A DNA stretch of 64,000 nucleotides from JALZHR01 sp036388475 (GCA_036388475.1 DASVRT010000032.1:1-64000); one strand, 5' to 3'; positions 8,081 through 17,403 are shown, numbered from the stretch's first letter. The notes: generated by a model from the letters alone, not told the origin. Program-made: numbers and translations.

Positions 8081-8614
8081 ATGCGCGTCAAGCAGTCGCC
8101 AAACGAGCTGATTATTCAGGAAACGCCCGGTTGTTTTTGGATTTTCGGCTCGCTTTTTTGTTTCGTCGGCGGGCTTTTCATTTACGGCTCGCTCGGCGGC
8201 TTTTCCAATCGCGACGCCGTCTCTCGATGGGCAATCATCTTAAGTTTTTTTATGGGCGCGATTGCCTGCGCCGTTGGCGTTTGGATAATTTTTCAGTCGC
8301 CGGTGACGAAAGTCGTTTTAGACCGTCTCGCTGAAACCGTCACGCTTGAAAGATACGGCTTAGCCGGAAAGCGGAAAACCGTTTATAGCTTTCACGAGAT
8401 AAAACATTTTTTTTTAATCGAAGAAAAAGACGACGAAGACAATCCGATTTGGTGGCTGGCAATGGATTTGACGGGCGGCGAAAAGGTGAAAATTTCCTCG
8501 ATGCCGAGTCATTCCGAAGATTACAAACGCAGCTTCGTTTTTGAAACGAATCAATTTATGTATAAACAAATGCCTTCGCGCCGCGACGTTTTGGAATCGG
8601 AAGATGAAAGCTGA
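8081..8614 (+). CDS. hypothetical membrane protein, two N-terminal helices
   Basis: 177 residues. Two hydrophobic helices (around 20-40, CFWIFGSLFCFVGGLFIYG; and 50-70, WAIILSFFMGAIACAVGVWI) are followed by a soluble beta-rich part (KVVLDRLAETVTLERYGLAG) that resembles PH-like membrane proteins in outline, and a charged tail. The start lies one base beyond the scpB stop, so translation is likely coupled. I know no function for it. Confidence 0.75.
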   Translation: MRVKQSPNELIIQETPGCFWIFGSLFCFVGGLFIYGSLGGFSNRDAVSRWAIILSFFMGAIACAVGVWIIFQSPVTKVVLDRLAETVTLERYGLAGKRKTVYSFHEIKHFFLIEEKDDEDNPIWWLAMDLTGGEKVKISSMPSHSEDYKRSFVFETNQFMYKQMPSRRDVLESEDES

Positions 8615-8646
8615 GCGAAAATAAGTTAGAATTTTTGTTAAACTTT

Positions 8647-9507
8647 ATGCAGGAACGTTTACAAAAACTTATCGCGCAAGCCGGAATCGCTTCGCGCCGT
8701 CGCGCCGAAGAATTGATTGAAGCCGGACTCGTCACCGTCAACGGCGAAATCGTCCGCGAGCTCGGCACGAAAGCCGACCCCGAAAACGACCACATCAAAG
8801 TCAATGGCAAATTGATAAACAAACTGCTCGAAAAGCGCGCCAACGTCTACGTTTTATTAAATAAACCGAAAGGCTATCTGTCGAGCGCCGCCGACCCGGA
8901 AGGCAGAAAACTCGTCACCGATTTGGTCAAAGGCTTCGGCAAGCTTTTCCCTGTCGGCAGATTGGATTTCAACACGGAAGGCTTGATAATTCTCACCAAC
9001 GACGGCGATTTTTCCAACTTTATCGCTTCGTCAAAAACCGTCCCGAAAGTTTACGAAGTCAAGGTCAAAGGCATTCCGAACGAAAACGCCGTCAATAAAC
9101 TGCGGCGCGGCATTCAATTGGAAGACGGCTTCAAAACTGCGCCCGCCGAAATCAAAACCTTAAAATCGACCGACAAAAACGGCTGGTTCGAAGTCACGCT
9201 GCACGAAGGACACAACCAGCAGATTCGCAAAATGTTCGACGCCATCGGCAATTCGGTCATCAAACTCCGGCGCATCGCCATCGGCAGCATCAACGAACCT
9301 CAAATGCCCATCGGCGCATATCGTCTGCTGGACGAAAAGGAAGTCAAACAACTCGTAAAACCCTCTAGAAAAACCGCCAAAACCGCGCCGAAAACCAAAC
9401 CCGAAAAACCGAACGCGCAGCCGGCGGAACATTCGCGCGCGCTGAAACCGAAAAAACCGAAACGCCAGCGTCAAAGCGGACGTTCCTCCAGAAATAAATC
9501 TTCCTGA
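8647..9507 (+). CDS. rluB: 23S rRNA pseudouridine synthase, RsuA/RluB family
   Basis: About 286 residues from ATG 8647; an in-frame TTG at 8635 is rejected as it adds only four residues with no family support. The N-terminal S4 RNA-binding domain (QKLIAQAGIASRRRAEELIE) is followed by a pseudouridine synthase domain with the catalytic GRLDFNTEGLIILTNDGD motif and the C-terminal EGHNQQIRKMFDAIG. The enzyme isomerises a uridine in rRNA; RluB versus RluE/RsuA cannot be settled here but RluB fits best. The last 45 residues are a Lys/Arg/Pro-rich tail seen in many acidobacterial homologues, probably RNA binding. The scp-rluB neighbourhood is common in bacteria. Confidence 0.88.
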   Translation: MQERLQKLIAQAGIASRRRAEELIEAGLVTVNGEIVRELGTKADPENDHIKVNGKLINKLLEKRANVYVLLNKPKGYLSSAADPEGRKLVTDLVKGFGKLFPVGRLDFNTEGLIILTNDGDFSNFIASSKTVPKVYEVKVKGIPNENAVNKLRRGIQLEDGFKTAPAEIKTLKSTDKNGWFEVTLHEGHNQQIRKMFDAIGNSVIKLRRIAIGSINEPQMPIGAYRLLDEKEVKQLVKPSRKTAKTAPKTKPEKPNAQPAEHSRALKPKKPKRQRQSGRSSRNKSS

Positions 9508-9610
9508 AGAAAGCTAAAAGTCCAGCTCTGTCCGCATTTATTTTCGGTAATCATAATTTATTGATTGAAGACAGGAGAAAAGGACGGCGGGTTTAATAAA
9601 AACTAATAAA

Positions 9611-9710
9611 TAAGCGAGACAAGCCGGGACGCTTTCCCTAACTTCAAATCCGACGAGATAAGGCGGATTTTTCGGCTGGCTTCTACCCTGACTTGTCCCG
9701 CTTTTTATAG
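9611..9710 (+). ncRNA. candidate structured RNA ending in a terminator
   Basis: Between rluB and the response regulator. aagcgagacaag (9612-9623) pairs with cttgtcccgctt (9692-9703), followed by a T run at 9702-9706. Inside are smaller stems: ggga/tccc near 9626-9638, aatccg/cggatt (about 9647-9669) and agccg/cggct. The closed multi-branch shape with a terminal stem and T tail looks like a small RNA or the end of a leader. No known family was recognised. Confidence 0.4.
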
Positions 9711-9784
9711 AACAATAGATTGAAATCTATCACGTTTAAGTCGAGTGATTCTGTCAGATACTATACACAAACGGGAAAAAGTCT

Positions 9785-9819
9785 CTATCGGCGGCGTTTT
9801 TTTTCCGAAATTTCGATAG
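9785..9819 (-). terminator. hairpin terminator behind the response regulator
   Basis: On the minus strand ctatcgaaatttcgg... and ...ccgccgatag form a stem (9785-9819), followed by agacttttt. It lies 48 bases past the stop of the response regulator. Together with the RNA candidate it accounts for the roughly 360-base gene-free stretch 9508-9866. Confidence 0.5.
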
Positions 9820-9866
9820 ATATTTGACGAGGTCTGACAAATTTCGGACGGTTTTGACGCGAAAAA

Positions 9867-10262
9867 TTATTTGCCGGCGGTTGTAAATTGATGGTTATGA
9901 CCGATAAGAGAACCGGCGGTTTCGGCTATTTTGTCTAAATCGTCGGGTTTGATGAGATACGCCTGCGCGCCCGACGCCAAACCTTCTTCTTTTTCCCATT
10001 TTTGCACCGAAGCGGTAAAAAACATCAGCGGAACCTGCGCGTTGAATCGGCGGAATCGGCGGCAAAAATCCGTGCCTTTCATATCGGGCAGACGAAATTC
10101 GGTCATAACCAGCGCGAAATCGTTTTGACGGGCTAAATCGAGCGCGGCTTCGCCCGTCTCGCACGTTTCGACTTCGTAACCCGATTGATTTAAGAAAAGT
10201 TTGACGACCTCGGCGTTATCGCTGCTGTAATCGACGTAAAGAATCGTTTTTTCCGGCTGCAC
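9867..10262 (-). CDS. degenerate response regulator (stand-alone receiver)
   Basis: 131-residue receiver domain with no output domain. The GTG at 10262 is chosen because AAAGGAGG lies about 9 bases before it; the open frame extends to a TTG at 10331 but without support. The fold is standard: ILYVD strand, ALVMTEFRLPDMKG, LMFFTAS, AYLIKP. Key residues are altered: of the usual acidic pair only Asp11 remains (Tyr12 follows), and the phospho-accepting Asp is Glu55. Thr83 and Lys105 are kept. Glu at this site can mimic the phosphorylated state, so a constitutive or phosphorylation-free role is plausible. No sensor kinase is nearby. Confidence 0.85.
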   Translation of the reverse strand: MQPEKTILYVDYSSDNAEVVKLFLNQSGYEVETCETGEAALDLARQNDFALVMTEFRLPDMKGTDFCRRFRRFNAQVPLMFFTASVQKWEKEEGLASGAQAYLIKPDDLDKIAETAGSLIGHNHQFTTAGK

Positions 10263-10394
10263 GGCGGCTTTCCTCCTTTGGGAGCGCGGGAAAGATTGCC
10301 TGATAACTTCCTGAAACGGAAGCAGGAGCAAACATAATTACCAAATCAAAACTTCCCCGTCTGTTTTGATTTAGCGTGGGATAAATAAATTAAA

Positions 10395-10400
10395 ATTATA
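10395..10400 (-). promoter_or_regulatory. -10 box for the response regulator
   Basis: The minus strand has a perfect TATAAT at 10400-10395, about 130 bases before the GTG start. No clear -35 is seen. The hairpin at 10411-10434 lies immediately upstream. Confidence 0.4.
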
Positions 10401-10410
10401 AGTTTTGCCG

Positions 10411-10434
10411 GACTTTTTTATAAAAAGCCGGAAC
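10411..10434 (-). terminator. hairpin behind the CoA-binding protein gene
   Basis: ccgg-a-cttttt / aaaaag-ccgg forms a stem with a bulged A on both strands. It lies about 50 bases past the stop of the upstream CoA-binding gene and in front of the response-regulator -10 box. Confidence 0.4.
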
Positions 10435-10481
10435 CGAATCAATAAAAGGAGAGTCGCAATTTTTTGCGGTTTATCGATTCT

Positions 10482-10919
10482 TTAGAGCGAAACTCTGTGT
10501 TCGACCATTATACAGCGTTCCTGAACGACTTTGATTCCGTTTTGCGCCAATTCGTTGGCAACGGAATCATTGCGGATGCCCGATTGAAACCAGACGGCTT
10601 TCGGTTTCGCCGCCAGAATGTCTGCGGTGTGCGGCGGAATATCCGCCGAGCGCCGGAAAACATTGACCAAATCGACGCCGCCGGGAATATCGGCTAACCG
10701 TCGATAAACTTTCTGCCCGAGAATTTCCGTCACGTCCGGGTAATAAACCGGAACGGGAACGACTTCGAAACCGGCTCTGACCAGATATTCCGGCACGTAG
10801 AAAGCGGGCTGAAAGCTCTGCTCTCCGGTCTTGATGCCGAGCACGGCGACGCGCTTTGTTTCCGCCAGCAGAATCCGGATGTCCCTGCGGTCGGTGATTA
10901 TGTTTTCCTGCCAGTCCAT
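10482..10919 (-). CDS. CoA-binding domain protein (YccU-like)
   Basis: 145-residue protein made of a single Rossmann-type CoA-binding domain as in the N-terminal half of succinyl-CoA synthetase alpha. Visible elements are KRVAVLGIKTGEQS near residue 23, the EVVPVPVYYPDVTEILGQKVYRRLADIP segment, VDLVNVFRRSADIP, and AVWFQSGIRNDSVAN, ending with VVQERCIMVEHR. Family members bind CoA or thioesters; the cellular job is unknown. The gene stands alone. Confidence 0.85.
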   Translation of the reverse strand: MDWQENIITDRRDIRILLAETKRVAVLGIKTGEQSFQPAFYVPEYLVRAGFEVVPVPVYYPDVTEILGQKVYRRLADIPGGVDLVNVFRRSADIPPHTADILAAKPKAVWFQSGIRNDSVANELAQNGIKVVQERCIMVEHRVSL

Positions 10920-11034
10920 ATTTTGATATTTTACTTTATTTACGCCCGTTTCGGTGAAAAATTTTCATCGCGAAATAGAAAAGCAAGGATAAATATATTC
11001 GACTCGACCGAATTTGCGTAAAATCGATTAGTCG

Positions 11035-11133
11035 TCAGGAAATTTTCACGTCCATTGGCTTGCCTTTTAATTTGCGGAAGAAAAAGTCAATCACGACCGG
11101 CAAAAAACTGCCGCCGAGGCGATGGTCTTGCCG
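11035..11133 (-). pseudogene. C-terminal remnant of an unidentified gene
   Basis: The minus strand reads DHRLGGSFLPVVIDFFFRK...MDVKIS followed by TGA at 11035-11037. No start codon is present and the coding-like stretch ends where the tttttac/ttttgcc inverted repeat begins at 11134. It looks like the surviving tail of a gene whose 5' part was lost or replaced. The family is not recognised. Confidence 0.4.
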
Positions 11134-11195
11134 AGGCAAAAGTAAAAAGGTAAAAGGCAAATTACTTTTTACTTTTTACTTTTTACTTTTGCCTT
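11134..11195. repeat. inverted repeat of aaaagtaaaaagg words
   Basis: aggcaaaagtaaaaaggtaa on the left and tttttactttttacttttgcctt on the right pair over most of their length. Same word family as the repeats at 6541 and 53695. The rest of the gene-free stretch 10920-11275 holds only the remnant above and the promoter of the acyl-CoA dehydrogenase. Confidence 0.8.
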
Positions 11196-11262
11196 AATGC
11201 TAGTTTCTTTTTTCATTCGCCATAAGATAATCTATTAAAAACCATTACAAAACTTTTACTTA

Positions 11263-11268
11263 TATAAT
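11263..11268 (+). promoter_or_regulatory. -10 box of acyl-CoA dehydrogenase, leaderless
   Basis: A perfect TATAAT ends 7 bases before the ATG at 11276. With normal promoter geometry transcription would start at or next to the A of the start codon. No ribosome binding site lies in the 7-base gap. The -35 region is weak. Confidence 0.5.
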
Positions 11269-11275
11269 TGATTAT

Positions 11276-12418
11276 ATGAATTTTGAATTAAATGAAGAGC
11301 AAGCACAAATAAAATACAGCGTTCGCGAATTTGCCGAAAGCGAGATTCGCCCGAACGTGATGGAATGGGACGAGAGCCAGCATTTTTTTGAAGAGCTGCG
11401 CCCGCAGCTCGCCGAACTCGGTTTGATGGGCGTTCTGTTTCCCGAGGAATACGGCGGCGCCGCGATGGGCTACGTCGAATACGCGACGATTATCGAAGAA
11501 CTCGGACGAGTTGACGGTTCGGTCGGACTTTCGGTCGCGGCGCACAATTCGCTTTGTTCAAACCACATCTACCAATTCGGCACGGAAGAACAGAAACAAA
11601 AATATCTCGCTCCATTAGCACGCGGCGAATCTTTCGGCGCGTGGGGTTTGACCGAAGCGCAAGCCGGTTCGGATTCCGCCGGAACGCGCACGAATGCGCT
11701 TCGTTCAAACGGCGGCTGGAAAGTAAACGGCTCGAAAAATTTCATCACGCACGCGATTAGCTGTAATACTCTGGTTGCCGTCGCCGTCACCGACAAGGAA
11801 AAAGGAAATAAAGGAATTACGGCGTTTATCTTCGACAAATCGATGGAAGGCTTTCGCTCGGACAAAAAGGAAAACAAGCTCGGGATGCGCGCTTCCGAAA
11901 CGGCTTCGGTCGTTTTTGAAGATTGTTACGTGCCGGACGAAAATCGTCTGGGCAACGAAGGCGAAGGATTTTTGCAGGCGATGCAGGTTCTGGACGGCGG
12001 GCGAATTTCAATCGCGGCTTTGAGCGTCGGCATCGCGCAGGGCGCATACGAAGCGGCGGTTAAATACGCGAAAGAACGTCATCAATTCGGCAAACCGATT
12101 GCGGAATTTCAGGCGATTCAATTCAAATTAGCCGATATGGCGATGCAAATCGAAGCCGCGCGGCTTTTAACCTGGCAAGCCGCATATCTGAAAGACAACG
12201 GCAAGAAAACGACGAAACAATCGGCGATGGCGAAATTGTACGCGTCGGAAGTCGCCGTCAGAGTTTCCGAAGAATCCGTCCAGATTCACGGCGGCTACGG
12301 CTACACGAAAGATTACCCGGCGGAAAAATACTGGCGCGATTCGAAGCTCTGCACTATCGGCGAAGGAACGAGCGAGATTCAGAGATTAGTCATTGCCAAG
12401 CAATTATTAAAGGCTTAA
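11276..12418 (+). CDS. acyl-CoA dehydrogenase
   Basis: 380-residue flavoenzyme that oxidises acyl-CoA to 2-enoyl-CoA, passing electrons to electron transfer flavoprotein. The three-domain family layout is complete: helical N-terminus (MNFELNEEQAQIKYSVREFA), the FAD/substrate stretch AWGLTEAQAGSDSAGT near residue 123, and the C-terminal helices with RHQFGKPIAEFQAIQFKLADM, VQIHGGYGYTKDYPAEKYWRD and IGEGTSEIQRLVIAKQLL, where the Glu of GEGTSE is the catalytic base of butyryl-CoA-type enzymes. Chain length preference is probably short or branched chain. The nearby meaB and mce suggest a role in amino-acid or propionate breakdown. Confidence 0.93.
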   Translation: MNFELNEEQAQIKYSVREFAESEIRPNVMEWDESQHFFEELRPQLAELGLMGVLFPEEYGGAAMGYVEYATIIEELGRVDGSVGLSVAAHNSLCSNHIYQFGTEEQKQKYLAPLARGESFGAWGLTEAQAGSDSAGTRTNALRSNGGWKVNGSKNFITHAISCNTLVAVAVTDKEKGNKGITAFIFDKSMEGFRSDKKENKLGMRASETASVVFEDCYVPDENRLGNEGEGFLQAMQVLDGGRISIAALSVGIAQGAYEAAVKYAKERHQFGKPIAEFQAIQFKLADMAMQIEAARLLTWQAAYLKDNGKKTTKQSAMAKLYASEVAVRVSEESVQIHGGYGYTKDYPAEKYWRDSKLCTIGEGTSEIQRLVIAKQLLKA

Positions 12419-12432
12419 AAATATGACGAAAT

Positions 12433-12477
12433 TAAAAAAGTCGAGACGCTTAAAAAATAAACGCCTCGACTTTTTTT
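12433..12477. terminator. bidirectional terminator
   Basis: aaaaagtcgagacg and cgcctcgacttttttt pair with one mismatch around an A-rich loop, with a T run on the plus side and the matching one on the minus side. It separates the convergent acyl-CoA dehydrogenase and secreted protein genes. Confidence 0.85.
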
Positions 12478-12513
12478 GCTGGGGTTGAGAACAATTAATC
12501 TTGCAAATAAATT

Positions 12514-13161
12514 TTACTGAATCTTATATTTCACCGCCGCGTCCGTTTGATTTTCGCTGCCCGCCGCGATTTCAAAACTGATTTTTTTCCAAACCATATC
12601 GCCGAGACGAATTTCGCCCGCGCCGGTAAAGGCTTTCGTACCGTTATCCAGATTTTTGTCGTTCAGATAATCAATCGCCACGACAATATTTTCGGTTTTG
12701 AAATCGGCTTTGATTTTTTCGAGCAGACGGCGCGTCACAAAAGTTTCGTTTTCCGACATCGAATTCGATTCGACGATTTCTTCCGCTTCGACAAAATTGT
12801 AGGCGACATCGGCGACATTTTTGTTATTAACGTTTATTTTGACGTCGAAATTTATCGGCAAAGCACTGTCTTCTTCGCCTAACTGACACGAGCCCGCGCC
12901 GCGCAGACCGATTTGCGATTTTGAAATCGAATAACGCTCGACTTTGGCGAATTTGACTTTAATATTGTTTAAAACCAAATCGGTTTCCATTTTTCTGGTT
13001 AAACCTCGGGCGGCGATCGAAAAAGTTTCGTCATCGCCGAGCATCGCTTTCGAGGCGGATACGTCTTTCGGTTTTGCCGTGGCGGTAATTACGCTAAATG
13101 TAAAGAGAAAAAATACGAGTAAAAGTCTGAGATGGTTAAAATATTTATTGGTCGTCATCAT
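12514..13161 (-). CDS. secreted hypothetical protein
   Basis: 215 residues with a clear signal peptide (LLLVFFLFTFSVITATAKP). The mature part has no motif I recognise; it contains beta-prone stretches (PINFDVKINVNNKN, VVAIDYLNDKN) and a single Cys (GSCQLGE). GGAGG upstream of the tandem ATGs supports the start. It is convergent with the acyl-CoA dehydrogenase and divergent from meaB; the 257-base spacer 13162-13418 must hold both promoters, but I see no clear boxes apart from AT-rich stretches and a repeated aagcagac. Confidence 0.7.
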   Translation of the reverse strand: MMTTNKYFNHLRLLLVFFLFTFSVITATAKPKDVSASKAMLGDDETFSIAARGLTRKMETDLVLNNIKVKFAKVERYSISKSQIGLRGAGSCQLGEEDSALPINFDVKINVNNKNVADVAYNFVEAEEIVESNSMSENETFVTRRLLEKIKADFKTENIVVAIDYLNDKNLDNGTKAFTGAGEIRLGDMVWKKISFEIAAGSENQTDAAVKYKIQ

Positions 13162-13418
13162 CGTTTTAAAGCCTCCGTCAACTCAGCAACCAAATGTTAC
13201 GGACGAGTTAACAGCAAAGTCCGTGCCGAAAAATTAGTTTTAATTTAAACGCTGTATTTATAAGTCTTAAGCAGACTATAAGCAGACGGAGCGGCGAAAG
13301 ACTTTTGCCGAAATTTGTATCAAAGACGGACAGACTCGTATCGCCGACAAACAAAGCGCCGGATAATTCGCCGGTTTGAATTGGCAATTGGCGGGAAAAA
13401 TGCGAAAATTACAGACTT

Positions 13419-14369
<951 letters not shown>

Positions 14370-14396
14370 TTGCTGGCGGCTATCAATCAGCTATCT

Positions 14397-14798
14397 ATGA
14401 AAATAAATCATCTCGGCATCGCCACCAGAGGCATCGAAGAAGCTTTAAAATTCTGGGAAAACGCACTGGGTCTGGAAAATGTTCACAGCGAAGTGGTTGA
14501 AGACCAAAAGGTGCGCGTGGCGATGCTGCCGATTGGCGAATCGCGAATAGAATTGCTCGAACCGACGAGCGAGGATTCGCCGATTTCAAAATTTCTGGAA
14601 AAACGCGGCGGCGGCATCCATCATATCGCCGTCGAGGTCGAAGATATCGAAGCGGCGCTTTTGAAACTAAAATCCGAAGGCGCGCGTTTAATTGATGAAC
14701 AGCCCAGAATCGGCGCCGAAGGCTGCCTGGTCGCGTTTGTTCATCCGTCATCTGCAAGCGGGGTTTTGTTGGAACTGGTTCAAAAACAAGAAAATTAG
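14397..14798 (+). CDS. mce: methylmalonyl-CoA epimerase
   Basis: 133 residues of the glyoxalase/VOC fold; converts (S)- to (R)-methylmalonyl-CoA ahead of the mutase. The chosen ATG (14397) gives the family start MKINHLGIATRGIEEALKF; an in-frame TTG 27 bases upstream is rejected. Metal-binding positions are visible: His in INHLGIA, Gln-type ligand region, His in GGIHHIAVEV and Glu in GVLLELVQ. It sits 27 bases after meaB on the same strand, so the two form an operon. Confidence 0.93.
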   Translation: MKINHLGIATRGIEEALKFWENALGLENVHSEVVEDQKVRVAMLPIGESRIELLEPTSEDSPISKFLEKRGGGIHHIAVEVEDIEAALLKLKSEGARLIDEQPRIGAEGCLVAFVHPSSASGVLLELVQKQEN

Positions 14799-14822
14799 TG
14801 TCAGGAGTTTTTTATTAAAATT

Positions 14823-16418
14823 ATGGAAGATAACAAAGATATATTGAATTCGGAAGACGCGGCGAAAGAAACCGCATCGACCCCCTCACCGGCGTCTGAA
14901 ATAGAGACGCCCGAAATACCGAAAGACGAAACCGCGGCGACGGAAGATTTCAGCGCGACGCCGGAAACAACGTTCGGAAACACTGAAACCAAAACTTCAA
15001 CCGTTTCGAGCGCCGCCGCGGCATCGGCAGCGGGACGCGGCGGAATGTCTTCGGCGGTCAAAGGCTTGCTCGTGGTTTTCGTGATTCTCGCTCTCGGCGC
15101 GGGACTTCTGGTCTGGAAAATCAAAGCCGGCGGACACAGCAGCAGCGGTCTCACGAAATTGACCAATGACGACATCGCTCTTTTATTAAAAGACGAAAAC
15201 CCGATGGCGCTCAAACAGCTGACGGAAAATCCCGAAACCAAAAAGAAAATCGTCGAAAGCCTGAAACAGACGCTGGCAATGGCGAGCCAGGCGCGCAAAG
15301 ACGGGATGGCAAACGACCCGGAAGTCAAGGAAGAGCTCGAATCCATCCGCACGGAAATCGTCGCCGCCAGCTACGACAAAAAGAAAAACGCCGACAAAGG
15401 TCCGATGCCGCCTTTCGGTTTTATCAGCGAAGACGAAGTGAAAGCGTTTTACGCCGACGCGGGCAACGAAGGGAAATTTAAAACCTTTATCGACAAGAAA
15501 ATCGCGCAAGCCAAAGAAGAAGGGCGCATTCCGAAAGACCGCGAGCCGACCGAAGAACAGCTTGCCTCGGCGCGCGATTTTTACGCCAAAGCCAGAATCT
15601 ACGAAAAGGAAGCCGATTCGAAAAAAGGCGAGTTCGGCGAAGAATACAACAAAAAAGTCGAGCTTCAGGTCAAGCTTCAGCAGGAACAATTTCTGGCGCG
15701 TCACTACGCCGATAAAGTCCTGAAAGAAAAAGTGAAAGTGACCGACGCCGACGTTCAGGAATATTTGAAGTCGCACCCGGAACTCGACACCAAAAAGGAT
15801 AAAAGAGCCAAAGCCGAAGAGATTCTGGCGCGCGCGCAAAAAGGCGAAGATTTTTCGGCGCTCGCGAAAGAATTTTCCGAAGACCCGGGCAGCAAGGACA
15901 AAGGCGGGCTATACGAAAACGTCCGCAAAGGTCAGTTCGTTCCCGAATTCGAAACTGCCGCGCTCGGGCTGGAAGCCGGGCAAATCACCCCGCAGCTGGT
16001 CGAAACCAAATACGGTTTTCATATCATCAAACTCGAAAAGAAAGGCTCGGCAAAAGATGCCGCCAGCGGCGAGGAAGCACCGACTTTCGACGCGCGTCAC
16101 ATCCTGATTTCGACGATGATTGCCGACCCGGAAAATCCGCGCGTGCCGCCGATGTCCGCCGAAGATAAAGTTCGCGCGCAGCTCGAAGAAGAAAAAGAGA
16201 AAAAGGTGATGGACGAAATTCTGGCAAAGAATCCGATTGAGATTCCCGAAGATTTCGCCGTCCCCGAACCTTCCGCCGAACAGCTCGAACAGATGAAGAA
16301 GATGCAGGAAATGCAGATGCAGCAGCAAATGCAGCAAATGCAGCAACCGCCGACAGGCGATGAAACCGACACGCCGAAAGGCAAGACGGAGAAAAAGCCT
16401 GAACCGAAGAAAAAATAG
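14823..16418 (+). CDS. membrane-anchored parvulin peptidyl-prolyl isomerase
   Basis: 531 residues. A 79-residue Glu/Thr/Ala-rich N-terminus precedes one membrane helix (GLLVVFVILALGAGLLVW, about 81-98), then a SurA/PpiD-like helical chaperone part and a parvulin domain (RAKAEEILARAQKGEDFSAL ... GLYENVRKGQFVPEFE ... VETKYGFHIIKLE, around residues 330-400). A second, degenerate parvulin-like part begins at FDARHILIST. The tail is Gln/Met-rich (about 485-510) then Lys-rich. It probably helps fold secreted or outer-membrane proteins on the periplasmic face. It starts 24 bases after mce, though its role is unrelated. Confidence 0.87.
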   Translation: MEDNKDILNSEDAAKETASTPSPASEIETPEIPKDETAATEDFSATPETTFGNTETKTSTVSSAAAASAAGRGGMSSAVKGLLVVFVILALGAGLLVWKIKAGGHSSSGLTKLTNDDIALLLKDENPMALKQLTENPETKKKIVESLKQTLAMASQARKDGMANDPEVKEELESIRTEIVAASYDKKKNADKGPMPPFGFISEDEVKAFYADAGNEGKFKTFIDKKIAQAKEEGRIPKDREPTEEQLASARDFYAKARIYEKEADSKKGEFGEEYNKKVELQVKLQQEQFLARHYADKVLKEKVKVTDADVQEYLKSHPELDTKKDKRAKAEEILARAQKGEDFSALAKEFSEDPGSKDKGGLYENVRKGQFVPEFETAALGLEAGQITPQLVETKYGFHIIKLEKKGSAKDAASGEEAPTFDARHILISTMIADPENPRVPPMSAEDKVRAQLEEEKEKKVMDEILAKNPIEIPEDFAVPEPSAEQLEQMKKMQEMQMQQQMQQMQQPPTGDETDTPKGKTEKKPEPKKK

Positions 16419-16423
16419 TCATT

Positions 16424-16490
16424 AAACGGATAATGGAAAGCGGAAAATGGAAAAGCGATTTTCATTATCCGTTTCCCGTTACCCGTTTTC
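16424..16490. repeat. inverted repeat with cgttttcc/cgttaccc words
   Basis: aacggataatggaaagcgg and cattatccgtt pair (16425-16473), followed by cccgttacccgttttccgtt, a tandem of the same words. It also runs into the 5' extension of the MBL reading frame. Confidence 0.75.
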
Positions 16491-16494
16491 CGTT

Positions 16495-17403
16495 ATGTTT
16501 TTTGGCGATTATCGAGTCGAAATAATTCCCGATACGGAATTCAGATTAGACGGCGGGGCGATGTTCGGAGTCGTCCCGCGCGTCGTTTGGGAGCGCGTCT
16601 CGCCGCCGGACGAATCAAATCGAATTCAACTGAATATGAACTGCCTGTTCATCGAAACGCCGCGCGAAAAAATCCTTGTCGAAACCGGCATCGGCGAAAA
16701 ATGGACGGAAAAGCAGATGCGGGTATACGGCATTTTCCGCACGAAATCTTTCGCCGAAACGCTTTTTGAAAAAACCGGCTATCGGCGCGAAGACATTTCG
16801 ATTGTCGTCAACACGCATCTGCATTTCGACCACGCGGGCGGAAATACGATTTGGGAAGACGAAACGGAAAGCAGGAAATTATCGCCCGCGCAAAACGGGC
16901 AAAATTTCAAAGACCGGAGCACGAAGACCGCAAACCGTTTTTCAGTTCCGCAATTTCCGAACGCGCGCTATTTCGTTTCCGAATCGGAGTTTGAACACGC
17001 GGAAAATCCGCACGAGCGCGACCGCGCCAGCTATCTGGCGGAAAACTGGCGACCTTTGCGCGAAAGCGGGCAGCTTGAATTAAAGCCCGACGTTTACGAA
17101 ATCGTCGAAGGCTTGAGAATAGAAAACGTGCGCGGTCATTCCGAAACGATGCAGACCGTCTATTTAAAGCGCGGCGGTGAAACGCTTTACGGTTTCGCGG
17201 ATTTGATTCCGACGCGTCATCATCTCGCCCTGCCGTGGATTATGGGCTACGATTTGTATCCGACCGAAACGCTGGAATTCAAGAAACGAATTTTACCCAA
17301 AGCCGTAAAAGAAAACTGGATTTGCCTTTTCTACCACGATTTTGAAACGCCGCTTTGCCGTCTGGCGGAAATTGAAGGGAAAATAAAAGCGGTAGAAATT
17401 TAA
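16495..17403 (+). CDS. MBL-fold metallo-hydrolase
   Basis: About 302 residues from ATG 16495. The open frame begins at 16447, but those extra 16 residues are encoded by the intergenic inverted repeat, so the inner ATG is preferred. The metal motif THLHFDHAGG (HxHxDH) lies near residue 108 of the mature numbering, with later ligands in NVRGHSETMQTVY and a conserved YHDFETPL near the end. The fold hydrolyses esters, lactones or thioesters with two metal ions; the group resembles AHL-lactonase-like and quinolone-signal-like hydrolases, but the substrate is unknown. No signal peptide. Confidence 0.85.
   Translation: MFFGDYRVEIIPDTEFRLDGGAMFGVVPRVVWERVSPPDESNRIQLNMNCLFIETPREKILVETGIGEKWTEKQMRVYGIFRTKSFAETLFEKTGYRREDISIVVNTHLHFDHAGGNTIWEDETESRKLSPAQNGQNFKDRSTKTANRFSVPQFPNARYFVSESEFEHAENPHERDRASYLAENWRPLRESGQLELKPDVYEIVEGLRIENVRGHSETMQTVYLKRGGETLYGFADLIPTRHHLALPWIMGYDLYPTETLEFKKRILPKAVKENWICLFYHDFETPLCRLAEIEGKIKAVEI

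Noticed and set aside
16447..17403. Longer MBL start at 16447.
   Set aside because: The added residues are encoded by the inverted repeat; ATG 16495 fits the family start.
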